A DNA stretch of 64,000 nucleotides from Pseudomonas gozinkensis (GCF_014863585.1 NZ_CP062253.1:3746501-3810500); one strand, 5' to 3'; positions 51,438 through 60,136 are shown, counted from the first letter of the stretch. A program made the numbers and translations. The notes: generated by a model from the sequence alone, not told the origin.

Positions 51438-52381
51438 AAATGGCGGCCACCGCGTCCCGTCCCTCCACTGCCACCGGGAGCGCCCCGAGCGCTGCCGGCC
51501 TGGCTAAAGGCAAAAAGGCGAGTGCCATGGCGCAAGCCCCGTCCCTCAAGCAACGCTGGCGCGGCGCCGGCAATCTCGCGCCGGCGCTGCTGTTCCTTGG
51601 CCTGTTCTTTCTCGCGCCGCTGATTGGCCTGCTGTTGCGCGGCGTGCTCGAACCGGTGCCGGGCCTTGGCAACTATGAACAACTGTTCGCCAACTCGGCG
51701 TACGCCCGGGTGCTGTTCAACACCTTTTCGGTGGCGGGACTGGTGACCGTATTCAGCCTGCTTTTGGGCTTCCCGCTGGCCTGGGCGATCACTCTGGTGC
51801 CACGGGGCTGGGGCCGCTGGATCCTCAACATCGTGCTGCTGTCGATGTGGACCAGCCTCCTCGCCCGCACCTATTCGTGGCTGGTGCTGTTGCAGGCTTC
51901 GGGCGTCATCAACAAAGCCTTGATGGCCATGGGCATCATCGATCAGCCGCTGGAAATGGTGCACAACCTGACCGGCGTGGTGATCGGCATGAGCTACATC
52001 ATGATCCCGTTCATCGTGCTGCCGTTGCAGGCGACCATGCAGGCCATCGACCCGATGATCCTGCAGGCCGGCTCGATCTGTGGCGCCAGCCCATGGACCA
52101 ACTTCTTCCGGGTGTTCCTGCCGCTGTGCCGGCCGGGTCTGGCGTCCGGCGGCTTGATGGTGTTCGTGATGTCGCTCGGTTACTACGTCACCCCGGCGCT
52201 GCTGGGCGGGGCGCAGAACATGATGCTGCCGGAATTCATCATTCAGCAGGTGCAGTCGTTCCTCAACTGGGGCCTGGCCAGCGCCGGCGCCGCGTTGCTG
52301 ATCGTCATCACCCTGGTGCTGTTTTACGTCTACCTGAAGCTTCAGCCGGAATCCCCGGTTGGCGCCAGTAACGCGAGGTAA
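51434..52381 (+). CDS. ABC transporter permease (PotB/PotH type)
   Basis: A 315-residue inner-membrane permease with six helices after a long basic N-terminal extension: NLAPALLFLGLFFLAPLIGL, NTFSVAGLVTVFSLLLGFPL, and the EAA-type coupling loop near AGSICGASPWTNFFRVFLPL. It overlaps the binding-protein gene by ATGA with the longer start; the extension of about 35 residues (MKMAATASRPSTATGS on) is unusual, and a start at the ATG within ASAMAQAPSLKQRW would give a normal-length protein. Confidence 0.88.
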   Translation: MKMAATASRPSTATGSAPSAAGLAKGKKASAMAQAPSLKQRWRGAGNLAPALLFLGLFFLAPLIGLLLRGVLEPVPGLGNYEQLFANSAYARVLFNTFSVAGLVTVFSLLLGFPLAWAITLVPRGWGRWILNIVLLSMWTSLLARTYSWLVLLQASGVINKALMAMGIIDQPLEMVHNLTGVVIGMSYIMIPFIVLPLQATMQAIDPMILQAGSICGASPWTNFFRVFLPLCRPGLASGGLMVFVMSLGYYVTPALLGGAQNMMLPEFIIQQVQSFLNWGLASAGAALLIVITLVLFYVYLKLQPESPVGASNAR

Positions 52382-52387
52382 GCCGAC

Positions 52388-53197
52388 ATGCTCCTGACGC
52401 CCAATGCCATGAGTCGCCGGATGCGCTTCGGCCTGTATTTCACCACCGGGCTGATCGGCCTGTTCCTGCTGTTGCCGATCGTGTTCATCGTCCTGCTGTC
52501 GTTCGGTTCGTCCCAGTGGCTGGTGTTCCCGCCTCCGGGCTGGACGCTGAAATGGTACGTGCAGTTCTTCTCCAATGCCGACTGGATGAGCGCAGCGCTG
52601 GCCAGCCTCAAGGTCGCGGTGCTGACCACGATCTGCGCCGTCGCCCTCGGATTGCCGACTGCCTTTGCGCTGGTGCGCGGACGCTTCCCCGGCCGGGAAA
52701 TGCTCTACGGTCTGTTCACCCTGCCGATGATCGTGCCGTTGGTGATCATCGCCGTGGCGGTGTACGCGCTGTTCCTCAAGCTCGGCTACACCGGGACCAT
52801 GTTCGCCTTCGTCGTCAGCCATGTGATCGTCGCGTTGCCGTTCACCATCATCTCGATCATCAACTCACTGAAGCTGTTTGATCAGTCGATCGAAGACGCG
52901 GCGGTGATCTGCGGGGCGTCACGCCTGCAAGCGGTGTTCAAGGTGACCTTTCCGGCAATTCGTCCGGGGATGGTGGCCGGCGCCCTCTTCGCTTTCCTGG
53001 TTTCGTGGGACGAAGTGGTGCTCAGCGTGATGATGGCCAGCCCGACCCTGCAAACCCTTCCCGTGAAAATGTGGACCACCCTGCGCCAGGACCTGACGCC
53101 CGTCATCGCCGTCGCCTCGACGCTGCTGATCGGTCTGTCGGTATTGGTCATGGTGATCGCCGCCGCTCTGCGCCGGCGCAACGAAATCAGCGCCTGA
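52388..53197 (+). CDS. ABC transporter permease (PotC/PotI type)
   Basis: A 269-residue permease with six helices (FGLYFTTGLIGLFLLLPIVF, LASLKVAVLTTICAVALGLP, LFTLPMIVPLVIIAVAVYAL) and the EAA loop DAAVICGASRLQAVFKVTFP. It pairs with the preceding permease to form the channel of the importer. GAGGTAA precedes the ATG. Confidence 0.9.
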   Translation: MLLTPNAMSRRMRFGLYFTTGLIGLFLLLPIVFIVLLSFGSSQWLVFPPPGWTLKWYVQFFSNADWMSAALASLKVAVLTTICAVALGLPTAFALVRGRFPGREMLYGLFTLPMIVPLVIIAVAVYALFLKLGYTGTMFAFVVSHVIVALPFTIISIINSLKLFDQSIEDAAVICGASRLQAVFKVTFPAIRPGMVAGALFAFLVSWDEVVLSVMMASPTLQTLPVKMWTTLRQDLTPVIAVASTLLIGLSVLVMVIAAALRRRNEISA

Positions 53198-53214
53198 GCG
53201 CCCAGGAGTACGAC

Positions 53215-54369
53215 ATGAGTGCCGTGATCAAAGACGCATCCCAGCAGAACGACAAACCCCTGGTCAGCCTGCGCAACCTGAACAAGCACTACGGCGATTT
53301 CGCCGCCGTGGACAACATCTCGCTGGACATCAAGGACGGCGAATTCCTGACCTTCCTCGGCTCCAGCGGCTCGGGCAAAAGCACCACGCTGTCGATGCTC
53401 GCCGGCTTCGAAACCCCGAGCAGCGGCGAGATCCTGGTCAACGGCCAGTCGCTGGTGAACGTGCCGCCGCACAAGCGTGACATCGGCATGGTGTTCCAGC
53501 GTTATTCGCTGTTCCCGCATCTGTCGGTGCGCGACAACATCGCGTTCCCGTTGGCGATCCGCAAACTCGCTGCGGCTGAACGTGACAAGCGTGTCGATGC
53601 GATGTTGAAACTGGTGCAGCTGGAGCAATTCGCTCATCGCCGTCCTTCGCAACTGTCCGGCGGCCAGCAGCAACGGGTCGCCATTGCACGGGCGCTGGTT
53701 TACGAGCCACGCATTCTGCTGATGGACGAACCTCTCGGCGCGCTGGACAAGAAGCTTCGCGAAGACCTGCAGGATGAATTGCGCCAGTTGCATCGTCGCC
53801 TCGGCATCACCATCGTCTACGTGACCCACGATCAGGAAGAAGCCATGCGCCTGTCCCAGCGCATCGCGATTTTCAGTCACGGCAAGATTGTCGGGCTCGG
53901 CAGCGGTTATGACCTGTACCAGAACCCGCCGAATGCGTTTGTGGCGTCGTTCCTCGGCAACTCGAACTTTCTCAAGCTCAAGGCGCAGGGTAATGCGGCG
54001 GCGAGTTTTGAAGGGCAGTCGCTGTCGATTCGCCTGACCGCCGGATTGCAGACCGGGCAGGATCTGCTGCTGATGGTGCGTCCGGAAAAGGCGTTGGCGT
54101 TGAGTGTGCAGCAGGCGAATGACGAGCCGTTGGCAGCGGGCTGGAACGAGGTTTCGGCGAAGGTGGTTGAGGTGTTGTTTCTGGGTGAGAGTCAGACGTG
54201 CAGTGTGGTCACGTCGGCTGGCACATCCATGACGGTGAAGGCGCTATCGGCAGCCGGGATGCAGTTGAAGGCCGGGGATCCGGTTCGGGTGCGTTGGGCG
54301 ACGGCGGATGCTTGCGTCTACACCGAGTGGGCCGAAAGCGACCTCAACAAGGCCGCCGGATCACACTAA
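53215..54369 (+). CDS. ABC transporter ATP-binding protein (PotA/PotG type)
   Basis: A 384-residue ATPase. Walker A is FLGSSGSGKSTTLSML (about 48-63), Q-loop VFQRYSLFPHLSV, signature QLSGGQQQRVAIARAL, Walker B ILLMDEPLGALD and H-loop YVTHDQEEAM; a C-terminal TOBE domain begins near 290 (LMVRPEKALAL). AGGAG precedes the ATG. Completes a four-gene importer of the polyamine-type family. Confidence 0.93.
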   Translation: MSAVIKDASQQNDKPLVSLRNLNKHYGDFAAVDNISLDIKDGEFLTFLGSSGSGKSTTLSMLAGFETPSSGEILVNGQSLVNVPPHKRDIGMVFQRYSLFPHLSVRDNIAFPLAIRKLAAAERDKRVDAMLKLVQLEQFAHRRPSQLSGGQQQRVAIARALVYEPRILLMDEPLGALDKKLREDLQDELRQLHRRLGITIVYVTHDQEEAMRLSQRIAIFSHGKIVGLGSGYDLYQNPPNAFVASFLGNSNFLKLKAQGNAAASFEGQSLSIRLTAGLQTGQDLLLMVRPEKALALSVQQANDEPLAAGWNEVSAKVVEVLFLGESQTCSVVTSAGTSMTVKALSAAGMQLKAGDPVRVRWATADACVYTEWAESDLNKAAGSH

Positions 54370-54393
54370 GGTCTTTCATATACTGCAAAACCC

Positions 54394-54484
54394 TGTGGGA
54401 GCGGGCTTGCCCGCGAAGGCGTCAGTAAATTCGACATTGATGTTGAATGTGCCAACCTCTTCGCGGGCAAGCCCGCTCCCACAG
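54394..54484. repeat. REP palindrome pair (TGTGGGAGCGGGCTTGCCCG type)
   Basis: Facing copies at 54394-54417 and 54460-54484, the only pair in the window of this third sub-family, between convergent genes. Confidence 0.9.
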
Positions 54485-54496
54485 GAATTGTGGCGT

Positions 54497-55288
54497 CTAG
54501 ACAATCGGGGCTAAACCCTCGATCTGATCAGGCCAGGCCGTCAACACTTCAAACCCGTCCTCCGTCACCGCCACCATGTGCTCCCACTGCGCCGACAACG
54601 ATTGGTCCTTGGTCACGACAGTCCAGCCATCCGCCAGACTCTTCACATGGCGCTTGCCGGCATTGAGCATCGGTTCAATGGTGAAGATCATCCCGGCCTT
54701 CAGCTTCAAGCCCTGCTCCGGATAACCGTAATGCAGCACCTGCGGTTCATCGTGATAGACCTTGCCGATCCCGTGCCCGCAATACTCGCGCACCACGCTG
54801 AAACCTTCCTTCTCCGCCAACGTCTGGATCGCATGCCCGATATCACCCAACGTGGCACCCGGCCGCACGACGCGGATGCCCGCGCACATCGCGTCATAAG
54901 TGGTCTTGATCAGGTGCCGCGCCTCGGGTGTCGGTTCGCCGACCACGTACATGCGGCTGGTATCACCGAACCAGCCGTCCTTGATCACCGCGATGTCGAG
55001 GTTGACGATGTCGCCGTCCTTCAACACGCGCTTCGAAGGAATGCCGTGGCAGACCACTTCGTTGACTGACGCACAGACGGTTTTCGGGAAGCCGTGATAA
55101 CCAACGTTGGCCGGAATGGCTTTCTGCACATTGACGATGTAGTCGTTGCACAACTGATCGAGCTGATCGGTGGTGACGCCCGCCTTGACGTGCGGCACCA
55201 GCATCGCCAGCACCTCGGCGGCCAGTCTGCCGGCTTCGCGGGACTGGGCGATTTCGGCCTGGGTGTTGAGCTTGATCGGGTTTCTCAT
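54497..55288 (-). CDS. map: Type I methionine aminopeptidase
   Basis: A 263-residue type I aminopeptidase that removes N-terminal Met from new proteins. Metal ligands and catalytic residues are visible in NLDIAVIKDGWFGDTSRMYV (Asp pair), YCGHGIGKVYHDEPQVLHYG (His), FTIEPMLNAG (Glu) and QWEHMVAVTEDG (Glu). The position is unusual: the gene overlaps a ParD-like antitoxin gene by ATGA instead of lying next to rpsB, so this may be a second Map copy. Confidence 0.93.
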   Translation of the reverse strand: MRNPIKLNTQAEIAQSREAGRLAAEVLAMLVPHVKAGVTTDQLDQLCNDYIVNVQKAIPANVGYHGFPKTVCASVNEVVCHGIPSKRVLKDGDIVNLDIAVIKDGWFGDTSRMYVVGEPTPEARHLIKTTYDAMCAGIRVVRPGATLGDIGHAIQTLAEKEGFSVVREYCGHGIGKVYHDEPQVLHYGYPEQGLKLKAGMIFTIEPMLNAGKRHVKSLADGWTVVTKDQSLSAQWEHMVAVTEDGFEVLTAWPDQIEGLAPIV

Positions 55289-55545
55289 GCCTTGACCACC
55301 TCTTTGACCGAGGCGTTCTGCGCGGCATCCGCCAGTGCGCAGACTTGCTGCAGATCCAGACCACCCGACTGTTCGGCGCGAATCAATAACCGGCAGATAG
55401 CATGGTGATCAAGGTCCGGATACAGCTCGGCGAGCATACCGATGCGCATCCAGTGTTCGGCCTGCGCGTTGATCGAGCGGCTGAGTGCGTTGCTGGAGAT
55501 GCGCAGATTCTCGTGCATGTCCTCTGAAATCTTTACGATGCCCAT
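55285..55545 (-). CDS. ParD-like antitoxin family protein
   Basis: An 86-residue protein of the ParD-like family: GIVKISEDMHENLRISSNAL followed by SRSINAQAEHWMRIGMLAEL, a ribbon-helix-helix-type N-terminus, and a C-terminal tail. In classical modules ParD neutralises a ParE toxin; here a methionine aminopeptidase gene occupies the toxin position. An inverted repeat ATACGA/TCGTAT lies just upstream, as expected for autoregulation. Confidence 0.85.
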   Translation of the reverse strand: MGIVKISEDMHENLRISSNALSRSINAQAEHWMRIGMLAELYPDLDHHAICRLLIRAEQSGGLDLQQVCALADAAQNASVKEVVKA

Positions 55546-55556
55546 TTCAATATCCG

Positions 55557-55580
55557 ATACGAAGTGTATATGGATCGTAT
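55557..55580. promoter_or_regulatory. Candidate ParD-like operator
   Basis: ATACGA (55557-55562) and TCGTAT (55575-55580) form an inverted repeat 12 bp before the antitoxin start; GTATAT and GTATAC lie inside and beside it. Confidence 0.5.
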
Positions 55581-55635
55581 ACTAATCGTGCATTGCCCGG
55601 GATTGCAAATTTTGGACGTCCGGTAAATCGCGGGC

Positions 55636-55661
55636 AAAAAAAAGCTGCCCAAAGAGGCAGC
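55636..55661 (-). terminator. Minus-strand rho-independent terminator without an obvious gene
   Basis: On the minus strand GCTGCC-TCTTTG-GGCAGC is followed by eight T. It stops transcription entering from the right, where only a Pho-box promoter, and no minus-strand gene, is seen. Confidence 0.75.
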
Positions 55662-55712
55662 CGAAACATGAAAAGCACGCGATGTATTGAGGGCAAGTAT
55701 GAACAGCCGATA

Positions 55713-55730
55713 ATGACAGTGTCATGACAG
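55713..55730 (-). promoter_or_regulatory. Perfect Pho box (PhoB binding site)
   Basis: On the minus strand CTGTCAT-GACA-CTGTCAT is an exact match to the two 7-bp repeats with 4-bp spacing of the Pho-box consensus. CATACT, a possible -10, follows 11 bp later on the same strand (55696-55701). The box lies 112 bp before the Ppx/GppA gene, which reads the other way. Confidence 0.75.
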
Positions 55731-55841
55731 CGATGAATTCATTGAACCGCCCCGCCCGCGTCATCAGGTTGTCATCGAACCCACGGCAGAATCCTCGCAA
55801 ACCGTCCCGCGCCTCCCGACGGATGATTTGCAAGGATCCCC

Positions 55842-56777
55842 ATGAAAGAAGACACCTCGCTGTTTGCCGCCATCGACCTCGGTTCCAATGCCTTTCGCAT
55901 GATGATTGGCCAGTCGGTGCGCAGCAGAAAGGGCTTCATGATTCAGGAGGTCAAAACCTTGCGCGAGCCGGTGCGGCTGGCCGAGGGTTTCGACGGCCGG
56001 GCACTCGACGAAATGGCGCTGGATCGTGGCTGGCAGGCGCTGGCACGGTTCGGCAAGAAGCTGCGCGGTTTCGAGCCCGGTCGCGTGCGCGCGGTGGCGA
56101 CCAGCGCGGTGCGCGAGGCCGACAATGCGCAGCTGTTTCTGGCCAGCGCGGAACGGCATCTGGGGTTTCGCATCGATGTGATTTCCGGTCATGAAGAAGC
56201 GCGTCTGGTCTACGCCGGTGTGGCCCACACCCTGCCGGTTGCCGATGACATGCGCCTGGTGGTCGACATTGGCGGCGGTTCCACCGAACTGATTCTCGGC
56301 CAGGGCGCGCAACCGCTGCTGACCGAGAGCATCGCCATCGGCAGCGGCACCTTGAGCACCCGTTACTTTCGCAACGGTGAGATTTCCGCCGGCGCCCTGC
56401 AGGAAGCCGAACGCGTGGCCATCCTGCAATTTGAAAAAGTCGCCCGTCGTTACCGCGCCCAGGGCTGGCAGCAGACCATTGGCTCTTCAGGCACCGCGCG
56501 GATGCTCGCCAAGGTGCTCAAGGCCAATCGCCTGAACGATCATGGCGAGAGCGGCATCACCTACGGCGGCCTGCTGCGCTTGTCCCTGCGCTTGCTTGAG
56601 GTGAGCAACGTTCAACACCTCAAACTGGCCGGTCTGCAAACCCATCGCCAGAGCATCCTGCCCGGCGGTCTGGTGGTCATGCTGGCAGCGTTCAAAGTGT
56701 TCGGCATCTCGCAAATGGTGCCGTCCGAACCCGGCTTGCGGCTGGGTGTGCTGCACGGTCTGATGAGCAACCACTGA
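55842..56777 (+). CDS. Ppx/GppA family phosphatase
   Basis: A 311-residue ASKHA-fold phosphatase: phosphate-1 loop FAAIDLGSNAFRMMIGQ, AVATSAVREADNAQLFL, ISGHEEARLVYAGVAH with the catalytic Glu, and phosphate-2 loop VVDIGGGSTELILGQG. It ends after the N-terminal two-domain module, so it is shorter than the 500-residue Ppx and GppA and matches the short Ppx2-like group. Polyphosphate or pppGpp are possible substrates. A perfect Pho box upstream suits a role in phosphate metabolism, though its orientation points away from the gene. Confidence 0.88.
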   Translation: MKEDTSLFAAIDLGSNAFRMMIGQSVRSRKGFMIQEVKTLREPVRLAEGFDGRALDEMALDRGWQALARFGKKLRGFEPGRVRAVATSAVREADNAQLFLASAERHLGFRIDVISGHEEARLVYAGVAHTLPVADDMRLVVDIGGGSTELILGQGAQPLLTESIAIGSGTLSTRYFRNGEISAGALQEAERVAILQFEKVARRYRAQGWQQTIGSSGTARMLAKVLKANRLNDHGESGITYGGLLRLSLRLLEVSNVQHLKLAGLQTHRQSILPGGLVVMLAAFKVFGISQMVPSEPGLRLGVLHGLMSNH

Positions 56778-57036
56778 GCGATTTTTGCTGCAGGATTTTC
56801 ACTGCTGGATCAAGCGCTCCGTGACACTGAAGACGCCCTTTCAATACTCGATGACGCCTGCGTATAAACCCCTGCAAATCACTTCCTTCCCTTCGCTGAT
56901 TTCGTTCTATCGTTAGATCGAAATGGCTGTATTTCCGGCCGTTTAAAGGTTGCGGCAGCTCAGGTCTGAGCCTATGTTGCACCCGAGCTTTTTCCCCGCG
57001 AACGGAACGCGATCAACACCACAAAGAGGTGAAGAG

Positions 57037-58413
57037 ATGTCAAAGGATTCACGCCCTGCCGTACTTGGGCTGATCGGCAATACGCCGCTGGTACAAGTCA
57101 CCCGCTTCGATACCGGTCCCTGCACCCTGTTTCTCAAACTCGAATCCCAGAACCCCGGCGGTTCGATCAAGGACCGCATCGGTCTGGCCATGATCGACGC
57201 CGCTGAGCGCGATGGTCGCCTGCAACCGGGCGGCACGATTGTCGAGGCCACCGCCGGTAACACCGGTCTTGGCCTGGCCCTGGTCGGCCGCGCCAAGGGC
57301 TACCGCGTCGTGCTGGTGGTGCCGGACAAAATGTCCACCGAAAAAGTCCTGCACCTCAAGGCCATGGGCGCCGAAGTGCACATCACCCGCTCCGATGTCG
57401 GCAAGGGCCATCCCGAGTATTACCAGGATGTCGCCGCGCGTCTGGCCAAGGACATTCCCGGCGCGTTCTTCGCCGACCAGTTCAACAACCCGGCCAACCC
57501 GCTGGCCCACGAGTGCAGCACCGGGCCGGAAATCTGGGCCCAGACTGAGCATGACCTGGACGCGGTCGTGGTCGGCGTCGGCTCGGCGGGCACGCTGACC
57601 GGCCTGACCCGTTTCTTCAAACGCGTACAACCGGATCTTGAAATGGTCCTGGCCGACCCGGTCGGTTCGGTGATGGCTGAATACAGCCGCAGCAAGCATC
57701 TCGGCACCGCCGGATCCTGGGCGGTGGAAGGCATCGGCGAGGACTTCATTCCGTCGATCACCGACCTGTCGAGCGTGCGCAGCGCCTACTCGATCAGCGA
57801 CGAAGAAAGCTTCGATCACGCCCGCCAGTTGCTGAAAGCCGAAGGCATTCTGGGTGGCTCGTCCACCGGCACCCTGCTCGCCGCCGCGCTGCGCTACTGC
57901 CGCGAACAGACCGAGCCGAAACGCGTGGTCAGCTTCGTCTGCGACACCGGTACTCGCTACCTGTCGAAGGTCTACAACGATCAGTGGATGACCGATCAGG
58001 GCCTGCTACAGCGCAAACGCTACGGCGACCTGCGCGACCTGATTGCCCGACGTTTCGAAGACGGAAAAGTCGTCAGCGTCGGCCCGTACGACACACTGAT
58101 GACCGCGTTCCAGCGCATGCGCCTGGCAGACGTTTCGCAACTGCCGGTGCTGGTGGATGGCAAACAACTGGTCGGCGTGATCGACGAGTCGGACATTCTG
58201 GTGCGGGTGCACGAAGACGCCTCGCTCTTCAGCAAACCCGTGTCCAGCGCGATGACGGACAAGTTGCAAACCCTCGCCCCCGGCGCCACGCTGGCTGAAC
58301 TGGAAACCGTGCTCAGCAGCGGCCTGGTGGCCATCATCGCCGACGCTTCAGGCTTCCACGGCCTGATCACTCGCGTCGACATGCTCAATCAATTACGGAG
58401 ATCCCTGGCATGA
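57037..58413 (+). CDS. Cystathionine beta-synthase with CBS domains
   Basis: A 458-residue fold-type II PLP enzyme. The PLP lysine lies in NPGGSIKDRIGLAMIDAAER, with EATAGNTGLGLALVGRAKGY and VGVGSAGTLTGLTRFFK shaping the cofactor pocket. Two CBS (Bateman) domains occupy about 340-455 (YDTLMTAFQRMRLADVSQLP, MTDKLQTLAPGATLAELETV). No N-terminal haem-binding extension is present. It would make cystathionine from serine and homocysteine, the first reverse-transsulfuration step. ATG 57037 follows AGAGGTGAAGAG. It overlaps the next gene by ATGA. Confidence 0.9.
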   Translation: MSKDSRPAVLGLIGNTPLVQVTRFDTGPCTLFLKLESQNPGGSIKDRIGLAMIDAAERDGRLQPGGTIVEATAGNTGLGLALVGRAKGYRVVLVVPDKMSTEKVLHLKAMGAEVHITRSDVGKGHPEYYQDVAARLAKDIPGAFFADQFNNPANPLAHECSTGPEIWAQTEHDLDAVVVGVGSAGTLTGLTRFFKRVQPDLEMVLADPVGSVMAEYSRSKHLGTAGSWAVEGIGEDFIPSITDLSSVRSAYSISDEESFDHARQLLKAEGILGGSSTGTLLAAALRYCREQTEPKRVVSFVCDTGTRYLSKVYNDQWMTDQGLLQRKRYGDLRDLIARRFEDGKVVSVGPYDTLMTAFQRMRLADVSQLPVLVDGKQLVGVIDESDILVRVHEDASLFSKPVSSAMTDKLQTLAPGATLAELETVLSSGLVAIIADASGFHGLITRVDMLNQLRRSLA

Positions 58414-59588
58414 GCCAGCACGACAAGAACGCCCGTCAACAGGGCTTCGCCACCCGCGTGATCCACGCCGGGCAAACGCCGGACCCGACCACCGGCGCGC
58501 TGATGCCGCCGATCTACGCCAACTCCACGTACCTGCAAGACAGCCCCGGCGTGCACAAGGGCTTTGACTACGGCCGCTCGCACAACCCGACGCGTTTTGC
58601 CCTGGAGCGTTGCGTGGCGGATCTGGAGGGCGGCACCCAGGCGTTCGCCTTCGCGTCCGGGCTGGCGACGATTTCCACCGTGCTCGAACTGATTGACGCC
58701 GGCTCGCACATCATCTCCGGCAATGATCTGTACGGCGGCACTTTCCGGCTGTTCGACAAGGTTCGCCAGCGCAGCGCAGGCCATCGTTTCAGCTACGTCG
58801 ATCTGGCGGATCTGTCGGCGTTCGAAGCGTCGTTGCAGGACGACACGCGCATGGTGATTGTGGAGAGCCCGACCAACCCGCTGCTGGGCCTGTCCGACCT
58901 CGCCGCCATTGCGCGCATCTGCAAGGCGCGCGGAATCCTCTGCGTGGCCGACAACACCTTCGCCAGCCCGTGGATCCAGCGTCCGCTGGAGCTGGGTTTC
59001 GATATCGTGCTGCACTCGACCACCAAGTATCTGAACGGTCACTCCGATGTGATCGGCGGGATCGCGGTGGTTGGCGACAATCCAGCACTGGCCGAGCGTC
59101 TGGGCTTCCTGCAGAACGCCGTCGGCGCGATCTCCGGCCCGTTCGACGCCTTCCTCACCCTGCGTGGCGTGAAGACCCTGGCGCTGCGCATGGAACGTCA
59201 TTGCAGCAACGCGCTGGAGCTGGCGCGCTGGCTGGAGCAGCAGCCGCAGGTCAAACGCGTCTACTACCCGGGTCTGGAATCCCATCCGCAACACGAACTG
59301 GCCAAGCGTCAGATGCGCGGTTTCGGCGGGATGATTTCCCTGGATCTGCACAGTGATCTGGCGGGCGCCCGGCGCTTCCTGGAGAACGTACAGATCTTCG
59401 CCCTCGCCGAAAGCCTTGGCGGTGTGGAAAGCCTGATCGAGCACCCGGCGATCATGACTCACGCGACCATTCCGGCGGAAACCCGTGCCAAGCTCGGCAT
59501 CGGTGACAGCCTGGTGCGTCTGTCGGTAGGCGTCGAGGACATCGAAGACCTGCGCGCGGATCTGGCGCAAGCGCTGGCCAGTATCTAA
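58410..59588 (+). CDS. Cystathionine gamma-lyase-like transsulfuration enzyme
   Basis: A 392-residue Cys/Met-metabolism PLP enzyme. The PLP lysine is in LHSTTKYLNGHSDVIGGIAV; FDYGRSHNPTRFALERCVAD, FASGLATISTVLELIDAGSH and ESLGGVESLIEHPAIMTHA are typical. It is coupled by ATGA to the beta-synthase, so it most likely cleaves cystathionine to cysteine, 2-oxobutyrate and ammonia, completing reverse transsulfuration; sequence alone cannot exclude methionine gamma-lyase or cystathionine beta-lyase activity. Confidence 0.9.
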   Translation: MSQHDKNARQQGFATRVIHAGQTPDPTTGALMPPIYANSTYLQDSPGVHKGFDYGRSHNPTRFALERCVADLEGGTQAFAFASGLATISTVLELIDAGSHIISGNDLYGGTFRLFDKVRQRSAGHRFSYVDLADLSAFEASLQDDTRMVIVESPTNPLLGLSDLAAIARICKARGILCVADNTFASPWIQRPLELGFDIVLHSTTKYLNGHSDVIGGIAVVGDNPALAERLGFLQNAVGAISGPFDAFLTLRGVKTLALRMERHCSNALELARWLEQQPQVKRVYYPGLESHPQHELAKRQMRGFGGMISLDLHSDLAGARRFLENVQIFALAESLGGVESLIEHPAIMTHATIPAETRAKLGIGDSLVRLSVGVEDIEDLRADLAQALASI

Positions 59589-59602
59589 CGCCCGAAAACG
59601 TC

Positions 59603-59628
59603 AAAGCCCGCACGAGGCGGGCTTTGGT
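59603..59628 (+). terminator. Hairpin terminator after the transsulfuration operon
   Basis: CAAAGCCCGC pairs with GCGGGCTTTG across a short loop; the following sequence has only a modest T content. Confidence 0.7.
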
Positions 59629-60136
59629 GTTTGAGTAGGCGGCCAGTGCTGGTCTCTGGCTTACGAGGTTTCTCAGGACTCCCACAGTACAGGCAATGTG
59701 CTCTGCTGCTTCACACGGCATAAGGGCTGGAACCCAGCGCGGGGTTCTTTCTAACCGTGTACCCTTCGGAACGCGCCCCACGTCCCCTCGCTATCCGCTT
59801 GCGCATCAGTCTGCGTCTTCGCCTACATCCTTGAGCCTAGCAAACACGCTGCATTGCGCTACGCGGTTTTTAGACTGATTGTTTTCTAGCGCCGGCCTGC
59901 AAGGAAGCTAACCGACTATCGCCTTCACGGCGCTTCAGCCTGCCTCCCGCCAAGGGCGAACTATACTTTTCAGTTCGCTGTCCAGATTTCCTGTAAACCG
60001 TCGACACCCGTGCACCCTCCGGTGCCCCCGTGCCACTCACCAATCTGGTTGACCCCGGGCCGACGAGCCTTCCGTCAGACAACGAATGACGGCTGATGCT
60101 CGGTTGCTGTGTGGCTGATGGGGCGTGGAGAAAATC
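59629..60136. other. About 500-bp region with no supported gene
   Basis: No reading frame here has a convincing start and composition. A 7-bp hairpin (GCGAACT/AGTTCGC) lies at 59956-59978. The promoter of the repeat protein must be in the right-hand part. Confidence 0.5.

Noticed and set aside
55582..55833. An 83-codon minus-strand frame upstream of the Ppx/GppA gene
   Set aside because: It runs through the Pho box and the terminator hairpin, so it is not a coding region.
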